Notes under the pieces: model-generated
What the model saw: only the letters and a program-made list of their open reading frames with translations
Told to the model about the DNA's origin: nothing
Database searches by the model: none
Assembly (NCBI GenBank): GCA_002811645.1
Contig: PDIP01000020.1
Location: forward strand, 18,663 to 82,662
Length of the DNA stretch: 64,000 nucleotides
Direction of reading: 5' to 3'
Origin: Corallochytrium limacisporum
Lineage: Eukaryota > Opisthokonta
Part shown: in pieces, positions 1 through 11,916 of the stretch
Layout of the letters: each line of letters begins with the position of its first letter
Numbering within the stretch: the first letter of the stretch is position 1
Made by a program: the position numbers and the translations under genes

Positions 1-464
1 GCCTCCAGGGCGGCAGCACTGCCAATGTGGGTGGCCTCCTCACCGTAGTTGGTCATGTAGAAAGAGATACGCCCCTGGCGCTGGCTTTCGTACAGAATGT
101 GGTCCATGATGTTGAGGCGACCCATGTCCGTGTACATCTTGAGAAGAAACTCGTCACTCAATTTGGGGTCCTGATCTTCCTTAATGATGTTTCCCTGGCG
201 GTCCATCACACGGTAGCAAGGGATGGCATCATGGTCCTCGGGCTCCCACACAGCCAGATCGTTGACGACACGGCTGCGCGCACCTGGGAACATTGTTTCC
301 TCTTCTGCAGCTTGTTGCCTACGGAACGAAGTGGTGTGGAAGGGCTGCACGCGTACGTTGAAGGCCACAGCGCTGACCTTGGGTGCCTGTGAGCGCATCA
401 CAGCACCACTGCGCAGGGCCAGAGATGCAACTCCCCGAACGGTAGTAGAACGAAGTGCCCACAT
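1..464 (-). CDS. BCKDHA: Branched-chain 2-oxoacid dehydrogenase E1 alpha subunit, N-terminal part
   Basis: Reverse-strand reading from an ATG at 464 is open to the window edge and gives 154 residues. Residues 1 to about 50 are rich in Arg, Ser and Ala without acidic residues, as in a mitochondrial targeting peptide. After that come YRVMDRQGNII, then YESQRQGRISFYMTNYGEEA and THIGSAAALEA, the conserved start of the E1-alpha catalytic core of the branched-chain complex. The enzyme is the thiamine-diphosphate-dependent decarboxylase acting on keto acids from Leu, Ile and Val in the mitochondrial matrix. The rest of the gene, including the thiamine-binding part, lies outside the window. Pyruvate dehydrogenase E1-alpha is less likely because the QRQGRISFYMTNYGEE block is typical of BCKDHA. 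Confidence 0.93.
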   Translation of the reverse strand, partial: MWALRSTTVRGVASLALRSGAVMRSQAPKVSAVAFNVRVQPFHTTSFRRQQAAEEETMFPGARSRVVNDLAVWEPEDHDAIPCYRVMDRQGNIIKEDQDPKLSDEFLLKMYTDMGRLNIMDHILYESQRQGRISFYMTNYGEEATHIGSAAALE

Positions 465-2290
465 GATCGATGGATTTGCAATTTAATACTAAATTGAACG
501 TTCCCTTAAGTTCAAACTTAAACGTTAGAGACGCTTCGATTGTAAGCACCGACTGTGACACGATATCTCACGACTGAAATAGCTATGGAATTGTTCATAT
601 GCACGATCGAAGTCACGATCTGACGGACACCCCAGGCTGTTCCATCTCTTCACGGAAACGAGGCCTATTTGAAAGTGTGTGTGTAATATATTTCTCTAAA
701 AAAAACACCGCAAGGGCTCCCTCAAAGTGCAGTTGGGAACGCTCTCAACAATAGTGTGGGTTCGAGCCTTCAGGCGAAATCACCCGAAAGGTCCTCGCCC
801 GCTCTGAACCCTTCCTCACGAACTGTGTGTGCACCGGCCAGGTCATCTCTCCATCTGAGCACAACAAATGCCGCCGATGCCAGCGCCCTACCGTTCTTCC
901 CACAGAGGAGCAGGATTGTGCCGGCTCGTGGTAGTGAAAGTACTGCAACTAGTTGGACCAAAATCGGACTCGCGGGGTGTGTGTGTGGAGGATTCGGTCC
1001 ACGTCGTAGCAAACGAAGGAACTGGCGACCCAGGATACCTCACACCTATATCTGCTCAATATATTGTACACCGTTCAGATATGATATGTGTGTACATTCG
1101 CCACAGCAATGGCTGCTCGAAACCGGACCACACGACTGCGCATCTTTTCGAAAGTTTACTGCGCAGTGTTGGAGAAAAAGGCGGAGGGCGGAATTTCTCA
1201 CTGACGAGTGCTCCAAAACAATCGAAAGAATGAAACTAAACAAAATTGGCATCACGCACTCAAAAATGTTCCCGCAGTATATTCAGTATGGAAGTGCCGC
1301 GGGTGCTGTGAGATTTTCCCACCCCGCGTTGGAGAAGGGTCGCTCGGGTGTAGAACAAGCACAGGGCAGCACACCTCCCACATGCGCCTCGGTCACCACC
1401 GCCAGCCGTTCTGCCATAGTACTAAACATACTGGTGTTGAGATTTATTCTCTGTTGGGCCCTGACTATACCTGGCCTGGGGTCGCGGGACGGAAGAGCCA
1501 CAATCCTGGACCGGGTGGGAAAATGGAACGGGCTCTACACTTGCCCACCGAACTGCGGCACAGAGTCTATATAGCAAGAGGCACAAACTGTCTAGCCGCG
1601 TGAATGAAATACCACAGGGAAGGAAGGGGGNNNNNNNNNNNNNNNNNNNNNNNNNNNNNNNNNNNNNNNNNNNNNNNNNNNNNNNNNNNNNNNNNNNNNN
1701 NNNNNNNNNNNNNNNNNNNNNNNNNNNNNNNNNNNNNNNNNNNNNNNNNNNNNNNNNNNNNNNNNNNNNNNNNNNNNNNNNNNNNNNNNNNNNNNNNNNN
1801 NNNNNNNNNNNNNNNNNNNNNNNNNNNNNNNNNNNNNNNNNNNNNNNNNGGGCAGCAGAAGCAAGTCGGCCTCGGGTCGAATAGAGAGTCCAGTCGAGCT
1901 GTTGCCGAACCGTCCGTACAATCCTTATAAATCTAAATCTACGATTGTAAACTATGCGCTTTTGATTATATTACTGGTTGTCATTTTGCGAATATTTTTA
2001 AGTACATGTACCTTTTCAAATCAAAATCATTATATTTTTTCAGTGGTATTCTAAGTGAATATAAGTAGAGGGGAATATACAACTTTAGATTTCAATCAAA
2101 ATGGGAATGACAGGGCAGGAAGCTTAAACGCGCCCAGTTCCCTCGGAGGGAAGCAAAGAAAGGGTCATAGACTTCCTGCTTGGTTATTTCTTGGCATGTG
2201 TTGCAGACATCGTTAGTCACAGCGACGAGTGTGATCTAATTTATTGCGGTTGAAGAATGTGACACAGCAAAGGAAAGCAGAGCTGCCACC
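465..2290. other. Intergenic stretch with a sequencing gap
   Basis: No gene is supported here. A frame on the plus strand is open from about 756 to 1574 (272 codons) but overlaps two other open frames and has no recognisable domain. A 219-base N gap lies at 1631-1849, flanked by G runs. The last 300 bases before the MFAP1-like gene are AT-rich and may carry its promoter, but I see no motif I would name. Confidence 0.6.
1631..1849. other. Assembly gap (219 N)
   Basis: The run of N starts right after GGAAGGGGG and ends at GGGCAGCAG, so the assembly failed at a G-rich tract. The true length is unknown. Confidence 0.99.
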
Positions 2291-2893
2291 ATGCGTCGTG
2301 GTGTGCAGCGATACCGGGCAGGACAATTGCCGGCATACGCAAGGAAACAGCAAGGAGGAGAGGCACCGCAGTCATCACAGTCAACGACACCATCCTCGAA
2401 ACCTGACCTAGCTGATGAGGACAAGGATGAAGACAACGATCTCCAAGTAGAATCAAGAGAGGTTCGACATGCTGAGAAGGAAAGCATGCCTGTGCCCAAG
2501 GCAATCCACCAGGATCCCGGACAAGAAGAAACACAGGCCAAGTCTGGGAAGCCAAGTGCCAAGCGAACCCATTCTGGAGCTTATAAATCCGATTCATCCG
2601 ATGATGATGACCTCGCAAAATCATTTCGTCCTACTTTTCGGCGAAGAGTTGGGAGTACAATACAGGAGACTGCTCCCCAGGAAGCATCATCTTCTCAGAA
2701 AGATCAGGTAGCCACGCGGATTCTGAGGGACACCCTTAACCGCGACCAGCAACTTAGTAAACCGGCTGGGGACTTAGTCGCTGCCTTACCGTCCACATCC
2801 GATGAGGATGAAGAGCAAGCTTATGCGGCCTGGAAAGAGAGAGAACTGGCCCGGTTGAAACGGGATCGGCTCGAGCGTATGCGAAGTAGCTGA
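2291..2893 (+). CDS. MFAP1/Spp381-like tri-snRNP splicing factor, short form
   Basis: A 200-residue protein starting at ATG 2291. Three short blocks match MFAP1 in order: RYRAGQLPAYA near the N-terminus (MFAP1 has a RYxxGxxPxYA block), FRPTFRRRVGSTIQE near residue 117, and SDEDEEQAYAAWKERELARL at about 168-187 followed by KRDRLERMRSS. The middle is acidic and disordered. MFAP1 (Spp381 in yeast) joins the U4/U6.U5 tri-snRNP and interacts with Prp38. This protein stops right after the AWKxRELxRxKRDR block, so the conserved C-terminal half of animal MFAP1 (KYKFLQKYYHRGAFF region) is absent. I see no continuation in the 317 bases before the next gene. The gene converges on the gene at 3211-3540. 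Confidence 0.7.
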   Translation: MRRGVQRYRAGQLPAYARKQQGGEAPQSSQSTTPSSKPDLADEDKDEDNDLQVESREVRHAEKESMPVPKAIHQDPGQEETQAKSGKPSAKRTHSGAYKSDSSDDDDLAKSFRPTFRRRVGSTIQETAPQEASSSQKDQVATRILRDTLNRDQQLSKPAGDLVAALPSTSDEDEEQAYAAWKERELARLKRDRLERMRSS

Positions 2894-3210
2894 AGTAATT
2901 GTGGCCAGGCCATAAAAATCGTATACTAAAGTCTTATACTCGCATAATCTGAAATCGTCGTCTGGTTAGTTTTATTTTCCGGGATGTATTTTGAAATGGG
3001 GTTTCGCGTATAGCAAAGTATCGCGACTCCCAAGGTGTCAATTATTGATGTACCACAATTTTAAGACAGTTGGACAAAGGGTTCATATGGATGGCAATGG
3101 ATGTAATAAGATGCTATGGTAAAGATGTGTTGATGGATGATATGCTAATCTACAATAGAGGGTCCAGCTCTCCAGGAAGTTTTCTAGTTATACCCGAACA
3201 AGATTGTAAC

Positions 3211-3540
3211 TTAAACATTCTCTGAGACAGCTGCGTTATCAACATCGTATGAGTCGGAAGTGCGGTACTTGTGGACAGCGAAACCAGCAGCACCAATGGT
3301 CACGACACCTGCAGCGGCGGCAATAAGACCAATGGCAGTGGCACTGAGGCCACCACTCGAGTCGCTGGTACCGTTACCTGTTGAAGCGGATGAGGACTCC
3401 GAGCTCATGATAAAAATATCGTCAACAGCGTGGGGCTCCAGGGCGGGAACCTGAACCATGGCCTGGTTAATAGGAGTGATGGCAGCTGCAGCCATGCCGG
3501 TGGCAGCAGCGACAGTGAAGAGGACAGCAGAGATCTTCAT
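3211..3540 (-). CDS. Small secreted type I membrane protein
   Basis: A 109-residue protein with start ATG at 3540. Residues 1-20 (MKISAVLFTVAAATGMAAAA) look like a cleavable signal peptide. A Ser/Thr/Gly-rich segment at about 44-66 could be O-glycosylated. Then a hydrophobic span (ATAIGLIAAAAGVVTIGAAG) at about 67-88 forms one transmembrane helix, followed by a short cytosolic tail with KYRTSDSYD. The layout resembles small cell-surface mucin-like proteins. No family is recognised, and function is unknown. The coding call rests on the coherent topology and an ATG in good position, not on homology. Confidence 0.55.
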   Translation of the reverse strand: MKISAVLFTVAAATGMAAAAITPINQAMVQVPALEPHAVDDIFIMSSESSSASTGNGTSDSSGGLSATAIGLIAAAAGVVTIGAAGFAVHKYRTSDSYDVDNAAVSENV

Positions 3541-6500
3541 GTTGTGCTTGTGTTTTTCGTGTGTTTATATGTTGGATAGTTTGTACCCTATGGAAATTGT
3601 CCCGAAGGCATGCGCGTTGCGGTTGATGAAAGATTGTTTTCGACATCCAACTGCAGCATTTGATCGTTTAAATACCACGGTGTTTGGTTCCACTTTCGTC
3701 ACGTTGTCACAAGGCGTTCTCGTTTTGTGCTTCATCGTAACCATAAGGTGAACACGAGATAGCACCAGCGCGTTTGGTCTCCCACCTCACCCGATTTTGC
3801 CTGCACCGATCACCGCTCCCTAGGCTATAGCGGGAGCACCCCTTACCCACGTCGCGGTAGGGAAAGGGGGGGGGGATAGGGGGGAGAAAGGGGAGAGGGG
3901 GAAAGGGGTATGGGGTCGGGGATTTGACTATAATGAGACGGGGGACCCTATTAGGGTACTACCGAAGAGGGAACGGTGGAGCCAAGAGAGAACAGAAGCA
4001 GGTGCGAGTGCGCCGGGCCAATGGCCCTCAGCGAACCAGTTCTGTTCTGTGTCAAGCTCTAAAGTCTGCATGTCCAGGATTGACAGCCAGAAGGAATGCA
4101 GAATTGGGGGGCAAAGTGTGCGGACGGAAACTTCCAACCCATGTTTTACCTCTCCCGCCCCGCCGAGAAAGAAGAACGATCCATTGTACAGCCGTGCCCA
4201 TCGTTCTGATCGACCTTTTTGTCATTATTCTACGGCGGGGTACCGGGAACGAAACCCGTCCTCCACCCACACTCAATCTCTTTGCAACTGAGGTCACTCG
4301 AAAATGATATTCGATTCTCTAAATCATGTCCGCCTTCCTTCAGTTGCATGTTTTCATATCCAATGTATGGCGGAAATCAAGCGAAAGCGTGTATTGAGTG
4401 TGGGCTTTAGCGATCTGTGGGTGTAGAGTGAGAGTCACGGGACGTTTTCTAAAGGCGAAGAGATGAATCCCGCTCGTCCGAGTGGCCTACATTGACTCTA
4501 AATGGCTCCCTAGAACCCGATTTAGTAAGTGGAAGAAGCGGCAGGGCAATTTGGACAGTAGAGTTGTTATATCTCCAGAATCATGAAAGTGCCCGAAACA
4601 ACGGGGAGGAGAGACCTGAGGAGGGAGGGAGGGGGAGAGGGGGGTGGTAAAAAAAATATTGAAAGACCAACTGATTTGGCCTGATCCGTCCATCACACGC
4701 ACCGAATGGGATGTAGATGGTAGAACGGGAGGGGGGAAGGGAGGAGGAGACAATATAAGAAAAATTTTGTCGATTACGACGCGACTTCTAAGTGTTTTTT
4801 TGCACTATCGTTGGCCTTAAGCAGTACTGGGAGTTTAAGTCACAGGTACTTCGCCTCGTTTTAAATTCCAAGGTATTCCTTTGAGCGCGCGAGGCCACCC
4901 GAAGCTGTAACCAAAACTTTGGTGAAATTTGTTGTTAAAAAAAAATGGGTGAGTGGGCACTTGACCATTTCTAGTCCACCCGGGCATGCCAATATTTAGA
5001 GTTTGACTGGTGGCTCAATCGGCTAGCATACAAGGCCGGGGACTCAATATAGATGAAGACCCGGTTGCCGTGCGCTGCTTGCGGACGTGTTTATCGATAG
5101 CGGGAGCGGCAGCTCCTTTTTTGGTTCGCAGCTTGGGCCTTAACCCTTTTTTTTCCATAGCGTGTTTTCTGCGCGCTTGGGCCACCGCACACACACCGTT
5201 CAAAGTTTTTCCTTACTCCCGAAGCCGCGTGTCACGAGAGGGCGGGTTGTATCAGTACCACACCGGTGCTGCGGGCTGGCGAGCGGAAGAAACAAAATTT
5301 CACCAGCGCGAACCCTCAACAACGTCGGTCCCCCCTTCCTGGGTCGTGCTGTCTGTCCTTCCCGGCGGGGTCCAATGTACGGCGTCGTCGCCCACGCCGG
5401 CACAACATTGTACTACCTGGCCCCCACCCCGCCGAGAGAGGGGGGAGGAGGAGGTTACCGGGTGTAATGGCACTACATCTGTGTGCCGGCTGGTTTGAGG
5501 GCGGAGAAAATCACGAACATGTACAATAGTGCTTCACTCCCGGCAAGTATCCAGATGGTGGAAGGTACCACCATTTTTGGTTGGCAGAATAGATCGGACG
5601 GCGCTTTCCCAAATCTACTCGAGGGGGGGGGGGAGCCGAGTGGTGCTGCCTCCCTTCCCAGCAACCCTCGTCCACTCTTGTTTCAATTCACTCCTGAAAG
5701 TCTCCACTGCAAGGTTTGTATGAACACATAAAGTACTGTACAGACAGGTTGTGAACATGATAAGGTATCAAGAGACCTATTTTCACTGGTCAGCTGGTCG
5801 ACTCTGGTCGGCTGATGTCTCCGAACGGCAATTGCTACAGCGGAGACAGAAATGGATCCGCGACGACTAAGCAACCCAACCCGACGGAAGCAAAGGCCTA
5901 CTATTTATTGATGACCTCTGTAAGTGTATAGTCAATGTACGGATATTTTATGCGATCGAGAGGTACCATAGATGGTCAGTTTTATGAACTACTTGGCTGT
6001 GCTGTTGCCAGCTTATTGGGGCACTTTATCAACGCTGGCAGACAAGGCAAGTAGATAGGATGCTTTGACCATCTGTAGACTACCTGCACTTAGCGACACC
6101 CCATGCTTCTCCAGCGATTCCTGCCGGTGAACCCCGCCAACCGTTCATGTGCGAACTGACGAGGCCAATTCCTCAGACCCCTAACAGACAATGGATTGTC
6201 CTTTTATTTTCCTTTCTCTCTATTCAGTGTGTAATATATGTCCTTCGCTTTAGCAGGTTGGTAAATCTATACAGATTTTGGACAAAACATTGGTCTTCTT
6301 ATTGGCAGTTTCTGCCCATTCCGCGTGCCAAAGGTTTTCGTTCGCCAAATGCATAAGCCCGGGGTGGGCGGGCAATGTTCTCTCGGACATGCTGCCACGA
6401 TAGCGTAGAAGTCAAAAAAGATGTGAAAGTAACTAATGGATCCGTTGCGAGCAACCATTCAGGAGCCTTCTGTCAGAAACGATACATGCTTGCGTGCAGG

Positions 6501-9500
6501 AGCGTTGTGTGAACTTCCACAGCAACCGACATGCCGTAGTCAACCGCGGTGCATGCCGCAAAGTTTCAACCGTTCACGTTCTACAGACCGTAGGGAGAAT
6601 GTGCCAGAGTTTTTCCTTTCCTCTTGTAGGAGTCATCAGACAATGTCAAGATGTCAAGGGCCGACCTCGAAAACACACAGAGTGCGTGGTGTCTCTGTTG
6701 TTTGGGTTGTCCATATCCTCATCTGAAGCAAATTCTGAACGCACTTTCTGTGCCAGGATGTAACAGCATGGGTACACTCTCCGTACTTGAGATACCCCAC
6801 CGATCAGAACTACGAGACCCAAAGCTTCATTTGTCTCTGTCTGTACGTGTCCGTCGTCCGCGGAGGTTGGTATCGCAAACCAAGAACCATGTAGAACGCG
6901 GTGTATCTAGTGCGCACGGGCAATTGCCCAAAAATGGTCAACGAATTTTTTCCTACCCCATTGCCCAGTCCCTTCTCACTCTTTTCTTTGTTCTTCTGTG
7001 TTCCACACGCGCGGGCCCCCCACCCCTTTTTCCCTATCTGTTTCTTCCTGCCGGGTGACGATGCGCCAGTGCGTGCGCTGAATGTACCAGAGTTTGCAGG
7101 TGAACACTTCCCATTTCGTCCCATCTGCCATCTTTCCTTGTCTTTTATTCTTTTGATGCGTACGAGATCATGTTGGAGGAGTCTGGTGTCTATCAAGTTC
7201 GTGTTGGTTCTCCCCTCCTGTCCGCGTCACGTCTTTGCAATCGGTGGAGAAAAAGAAATGAACTGATAAAGTGCTTTCACAAGCGGCTCTTGGTAGTGGC
7301 CAGCGAGGTTTGGTATTCTGCAGGTCATGACCATGGAAACTATATTTTTTATTTCCCAAAACTCGTGCTCGCGCGCTTTGCCGCAAGCTCGGGACCTAAT
7401 ACCCATTTTATCCGTGTTTCCAGGTGCCAAAGCTCAAAAGAGTATTGGGCCGGAACAATACTGCCACAGCAGACATATATGCCTCGCGTCTTGCACGAAC
7501 AGAAGGCGAATAAAACGCAAAGATTCCTTTGCCGGGACCAAACAAACTACGACAATCTTCAACACGAACATCCACAAGCGGACGTCCCGGTTCCCGATAC
7601 TCTCACTTCTCGCTTCCTTTGACTCATTGTCCATTCCTCGGTTCCACTGAAAACAAACAAAAGCAGTAACAGGATTTGTAGGACCAGAAATCTGGTCGTC
7701 CAGCCTCGCAAAATTCTGTGCAGTCTTGCCAGTTCTCTCAATTTTTTCCTTCTCCGCATCTCCGGGGCCTACTCTCCGGCAAGGAATGCCTTTCGCGGAG
7801 AATGACCCGCAGGGAGCTATCATTTCTGATCTAGGACCGTGAGTGCACTTGGGGACTTTAGACATTCACCAAGTAAGCAGGCTCACTTTGTGTTTCACAG
7901 GTGGAGGGTCATGAATGCCAATGAATACAGTTTTCCGCTTCAAGTTTTTTCACCATCATCTTCTGTTTAACTAATTTGGGAAACATGCCGGCTCTAAAAA
8001 GGAAGGGTATATTGCTGTCGTACGGTCTGTGGCATGTTGCGTCAGTTGGTTTAACATGTAACGAAGCGAAGATACGAATTCAAACACTGAAATCATCCCT
8101 CGAAACGGCTCGCCCATGCCCTTGTCCACAGGGGCAAACTGCATCTTTTGCTTTACAAAACCCGCCATCGTGAATCCCTTACCGATTTGGACGTTTAATA
8201 CATTGACGTGTCCGTCAACACGTAAACAAACCACGCACCACAATTGATAAATCAAAGAGTACCCATGCGAACATTTGAAGGACTGTTTTGTGTGTCTTAG
8301 TTTGGATGTTGGAGGATGATCAGCGGGAACATTAAGTGGGGCGTAGACTCACGGTACACAGAAATACATGGCAATGGGAAGGTACGACAGGCAGAGTCAA
8401 TCATTAAGGAGCTGGATTCCTGCAAAGGGTGCTAAGAATCTCATGCACACGCAGAGTACTGGTATGTTCACACCCAATTTCGCATGCATCCGCTCCGTTG
8501 ACCATATTGGCTCCATCTCTGTCACGTACATGGTCATGCAATTGTGGTAGCCATGCTAAACATGTACATATACCCAGGCCTTTTTAAAATACTGGGTCGT
8601 AAATAGCCCGCATTGGATGGTGGGTAGACCTGTGCTTGGTTCATCTTGGCCGGACACAACAAAACGCGTTCTCAGCATTAAACGGCCTCCATTTAAGGGG
8701 CTCAAGTTGGTAGTTGACGTGCGGCGGAGTGGGTTTGTATGCACATTCTTTATTAGCAGACCCCAGTCGTATATACGAATGGTGCTCGAATCCTGACCGT
8801 CTCATCTTACAAGATAGGCGGCCAAAATTCATCTGTGACCCATCGAATCCTACAGCCCTGTTCCCATACTTCCTCATCTGCGCATCAATCAAAGGTTCGA
8901 TCGTGCGTGCGCTCACTCGTGGAACCAACCGAAATATTTGTAGACTGTCCAGAAATTCAATTTCATTGTCAATAAGCAGCGGGGTAGGTCGGGGGTCTTG
9001 GTTGTAGGTTTCAAGACTGCCACACGTTAGCCACTACCAAGAAGGTCAGTGCATTCCATTGCTCGCAATCACTACCATCGGTTGGTGTACACGGATGTCC
9101 TCGGTGTGCGCTTTGACCAGCCGCAGCTCTCCGCGTGCTGCGAAGTAAACATCTGCTGCTTGGAGCCCAAGAATCCCGAAGGAAAGACACGAACACAAAC
9201 ACTTTGCCTCTCCCATGGACTTCTGCGATACCAGTCCCTCTCTCTCTATCAATGACTAGATCGGATAAACTGATAAATGGCGGACCTTGTCTCGCACCGC
9301 ACACAGGGCTGACATACGAAAGGAAGTGAAAAAAAGGCAGCCGGTGTGGTTGATCCACAAAACGTGCTTGTCCGTTACCTCTCAGAAACCATCGACGACG
9401 AGGGTGTATTGGGTCTGGGGGCATCCACACGCGGTCCTGCAAGACCAGCACTCTTCGCGTAGGGGGCGCCTGGGACTTCGGGAGCCGGAGTGGCAAACCA

Positions 9501-10842
9501 CCACCGCTCGATCGCAGTCATTTAGAGCGTGCCAATTTGGGGACTGGAAAGGACGGAAGCGTCAAAGAGATTGCTGCTTCTGAGTGGCACACTAGCACTC
9601 GGTTCTTGTGAGCTGGCTGGACAGTCAATTTTGGGACCACCAGCTGCTCGCGGACTCGCGAAGGAAAGACGCAGTCTTCCTGTGAACCTGGCGATATTTT
9701 TTTTCGGCCCCTCTCCGCACGAAATCCACTCTTCGGTTTCTGTTCCCTACGAAGATAGTCGCATCTCCCCTGCGGCAGAGCGGACCAAGTGTAGACATCG
9801 CAGGTCACAGGAAAGCTGTGATCACGCGTATGGACGGCGAATGTTCTTCAAGTCTTGAAGAAACTTCTCATACCCTTCAACCACCTTACCATTTAGGACG
9901 CACCCCAGAGGCAGCCAGTTTTCCGAGAACCAGACATCGGTGGGCTATCCTTGGTTGATACGCCCTTTTCGGCACTGCACATATCTGCTACCCCTGCTGC
10001 GCATGACACTCGATCGCGCGCACAGTTCACTCACCGGTCACCCATGTCCGCCCCCACCATTGGTCCCCATCATCCATCATCCAGCTACAGGTGACGCTAA
10101 AGGATTGCTGTGCTGATTGCTGTTGCTATACATAAACGACCAAAGAACACGACATCGTCGTGGTCGTCATCGGCCACAGTAAAGGCCTTCCTTCTCGCAT
10201 TGGTGCACTGTCTACTCAAGAACGCGGTTTGCTCCATCAGGAGCGATAGATTGTACCAGTTGTAGCATCTTTGTTGGCTGGCGATCATACGCACAGGGGT
10301 GACACTCAAGAGGCAACGCGGGCAGAGTTGGAGACAGGGCATTTGCATGACAGGAATGATGATGACCAAATGCCTACACACCTTCCTGAATGCGATGATC
10401 TCCTTCCCCGCGCGTCGCTAAGCCGTTGACTCGTGGTCTTTCACTTAATCTGGTCAGAGAATGACAATGAATGAGCACGGAAGGGAAACAGATAGTGACA
10501 CCCAGAGCTCCCCGCACAGCTGTCCAAAGGGCTTGTAGGTCTAGTACAATGCGAGACATGTAACTTGCTTCATCTGAACTGCGCAACTTCTGATGGGCAT
10601 TTGTCCCGACGTGGTTAAAGCACAGCCGTATATTGTTTCTCCTTGCCCCCTTACTGACTGGTACAATTTGCCTATGCTGCAGTTCCGGCTGTGGTGTTGG
10701 TGCCCTACTGTGACTGTTGATTTTGTTACACACCAAATCGTGCTGTAGCTATTTCAGTACGATACTAGATGGAGTACATGAATTATACTTCTCTTTCCCA
10801 TTGCGGAGGCTTCGGGATCGAACAAATGGTAGGATTACAACC
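3541..10842. other. 7.3-kb stretch with no supported gene
   Basis: Open frames here are short, overlap one another on both strands and show no family signature. The visible content is low-complexity: a G-rich block at about 3862-3915, purine-rich blocks near 4610-4650 and 4727-4752, an 11-G run at 5623-5633, and a 12-base palindrome GGGCAATTGCCC at 6918-6929. The longest reverse-strand frame starting with ATG (7865 to 7434, 143 codons) has no recognisable domain. Multi-exon genes with short exons could be missed by eye. Confidence 0.5.
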
Positions 10843-11019
10843 ATGACAGAAGCTGATGAGCAGTCCGCCCGGGAGCTGCTCACTGTCGTGCGCAGCTTCA
10901 CGGAAAATTATCGCCTCATGAACGCGCAAGCCAAACGCATGTTGGAGAACGAACCAATTCTGCGTGAGTTGGAAGAAGAACTTTTGGCACGGCAGCGTGG
11001 ACATCGCATAAAGAAATGA
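10843..11019 (+). CDS. 58-residue hypothetical protein
   Basis: Begins MTEADEQSARELL and ends RQRGHRIKK. It is charged and predicted almost wholly helical, with ENYRLMNAQAKRMLENEPIL in the middle. The frame is open further upstream but the first codon in a sensible context is ATG 10843, preceded by ACC. It converges on the Nsl1-like gene with 93 bases between stops. The composition is coding-like and unlike the surrounding chance frames. I do not recognise a family. Confidence 0.4.
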   Translation: MTEADEQSARELLTVVRSFTENYRLMNAQAKRMLENEPILRELEEELLARQRGHRIKK

Positions 11020-11112
11020 GTGAGACCGACATTTCGCCATCTAACAACATACATACACTAAGACACATTAAAGAAGTATTTGATCAAGAAGTCACATATT
11101 GGAAAAGTCTGT

Positions 11113-11916
11113 TTAGTTCTTGGTAGCTGATCGCGTCACGCGCTTCTGAATGTTAGTGTCAGCAGCGCTCAGTGGCCGCTTACGACTTGTGCCGGGTGTG
11201 CTGCGAGTGGAGCGGACGGTATGGAACTTGGACGCAGACTTCGGTTCTTCGGCAGCCTGTGCCTGTTCGAACCGTTCGTCGACATCCCGGGCAATGCCCG
11301 CAATCAGCACTTCCGTGGTGTTGTCCAGATCTCCATGCTCACGCAGCTCCTTGAGGCGAGAAGCCTTCTCAAAAATCTTCTGCTGCTCGGTAACCAGCTT
11401 GGAAGTGTTGCGGCTGAGGTTTGCCAGCTTCTCTTCGACCATGGTCTGGAAGTCTTCGTCCTCCTCTGGAGCAATATTTTCAAGGCTCATGCCTTCCTTC
11501 AGCAGCATCTTGCCCTCAACATTAACCTTACGATTTCTGTACAATTCCAGGTAGAGATCCCGAATAGTGTGCACAATTTTTGTGGCTTTGAACTCGTTGG
11601 CGAGCACTCGTTCACTCAACTGCTTAGCCAGGTCCTCTGCTTCGTTCACCAGATCTTCATCCAAGGCTTCAGGAACAGCCTGTCCTTCTGCAACAATACC
11701 CTCCTGGCTCCAGTCTTCTCCACGCACCGTGATGTTGCGACCCAAGACCTCAAACGCATGATCGATTGCTTCGTGCGTCTTGGACTTGCTAAGCCTCCGC
11801 ACTTCGAACGCTTTGGCGCCGTGTGTTTCAAAATATTTATCGCTCTGTACCTTGAATTCCTCCTTCAAGGCGAGGATCCGGCCGTAGCTTTTCCTATCGA
11901 CCTTAATTCCGTCCAT
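11113..11916 (-). CDS. Possible Nsl1/Mis14 kinetochore subunit
   Basis: A 267-residue, mostly helical protein with start ATG at 11916. The order of features resembles human NSL1. A short segment EAIDHAFEVLGRNITVRGEDW (about 49-69) parallels FESAVQENISINGQAW. An acidic helix follows (DEDLVNEAEDLAKQLSERVL, about 84-103) before a basic helix with a KIVHTIRDLYL core. A long coiled coil comes next, then a basic tail with KRPLSAADTNIQKRVTRSAT. NSL1 is one of four subunits of the Mis12 complex that links centromeric chromatin to Ndc80. The similarity is weak and seen by eye only, and another helical division protein is possible. The basic tail suggests a nuclear protein. Confidence 0.45.
   Translation of the reverse strand: MDGIKVDRKSYGRILALKEEFKVQSDKYFETHGAKAFEVRRLSKSKTHEAIDHAFEVLGRNITVRGEDWSQEGIVAEGQAVPEALDEDLVNEAEDLAKQLSERVLANEFKATKIVHTIRDLYLELYRNRKVNVEGKMLLKEGMSLENIAPEEDEDFQTMVEEKLANLSRNTSKLVTEQQKIFEKASRLKELREHGDLDNTTEVLIAGIARDVDERFEQAQAAEEPKSASKFHTVRSTRSTPGTSRKRPLSAADTNIQKRVTRSATKN

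Noticed and set aside
740-790. GGGTTCGAGCC resembling a tRNA T-arm
   Set aside because: The stem bases on either side do not pair, and no acceptor stem or anticodon arm can be built upstream.
5005-5080. GGTGGCTCAATCGGCTAGCA resembling a tRNA D-arm
   Set aside because: No matching T-loop or acceptor stem follows at the right distance.
7434-7865. 143-codon reverse-strand frame with an ATG
   Set aside because: No domain, signal or coherent structure, and other frames of similar length cover the same bases.
8775-8800. GCTCGAATCC resembling a tRNA T-loop
   Set aside because: No closing stem and no other tRNA arms.
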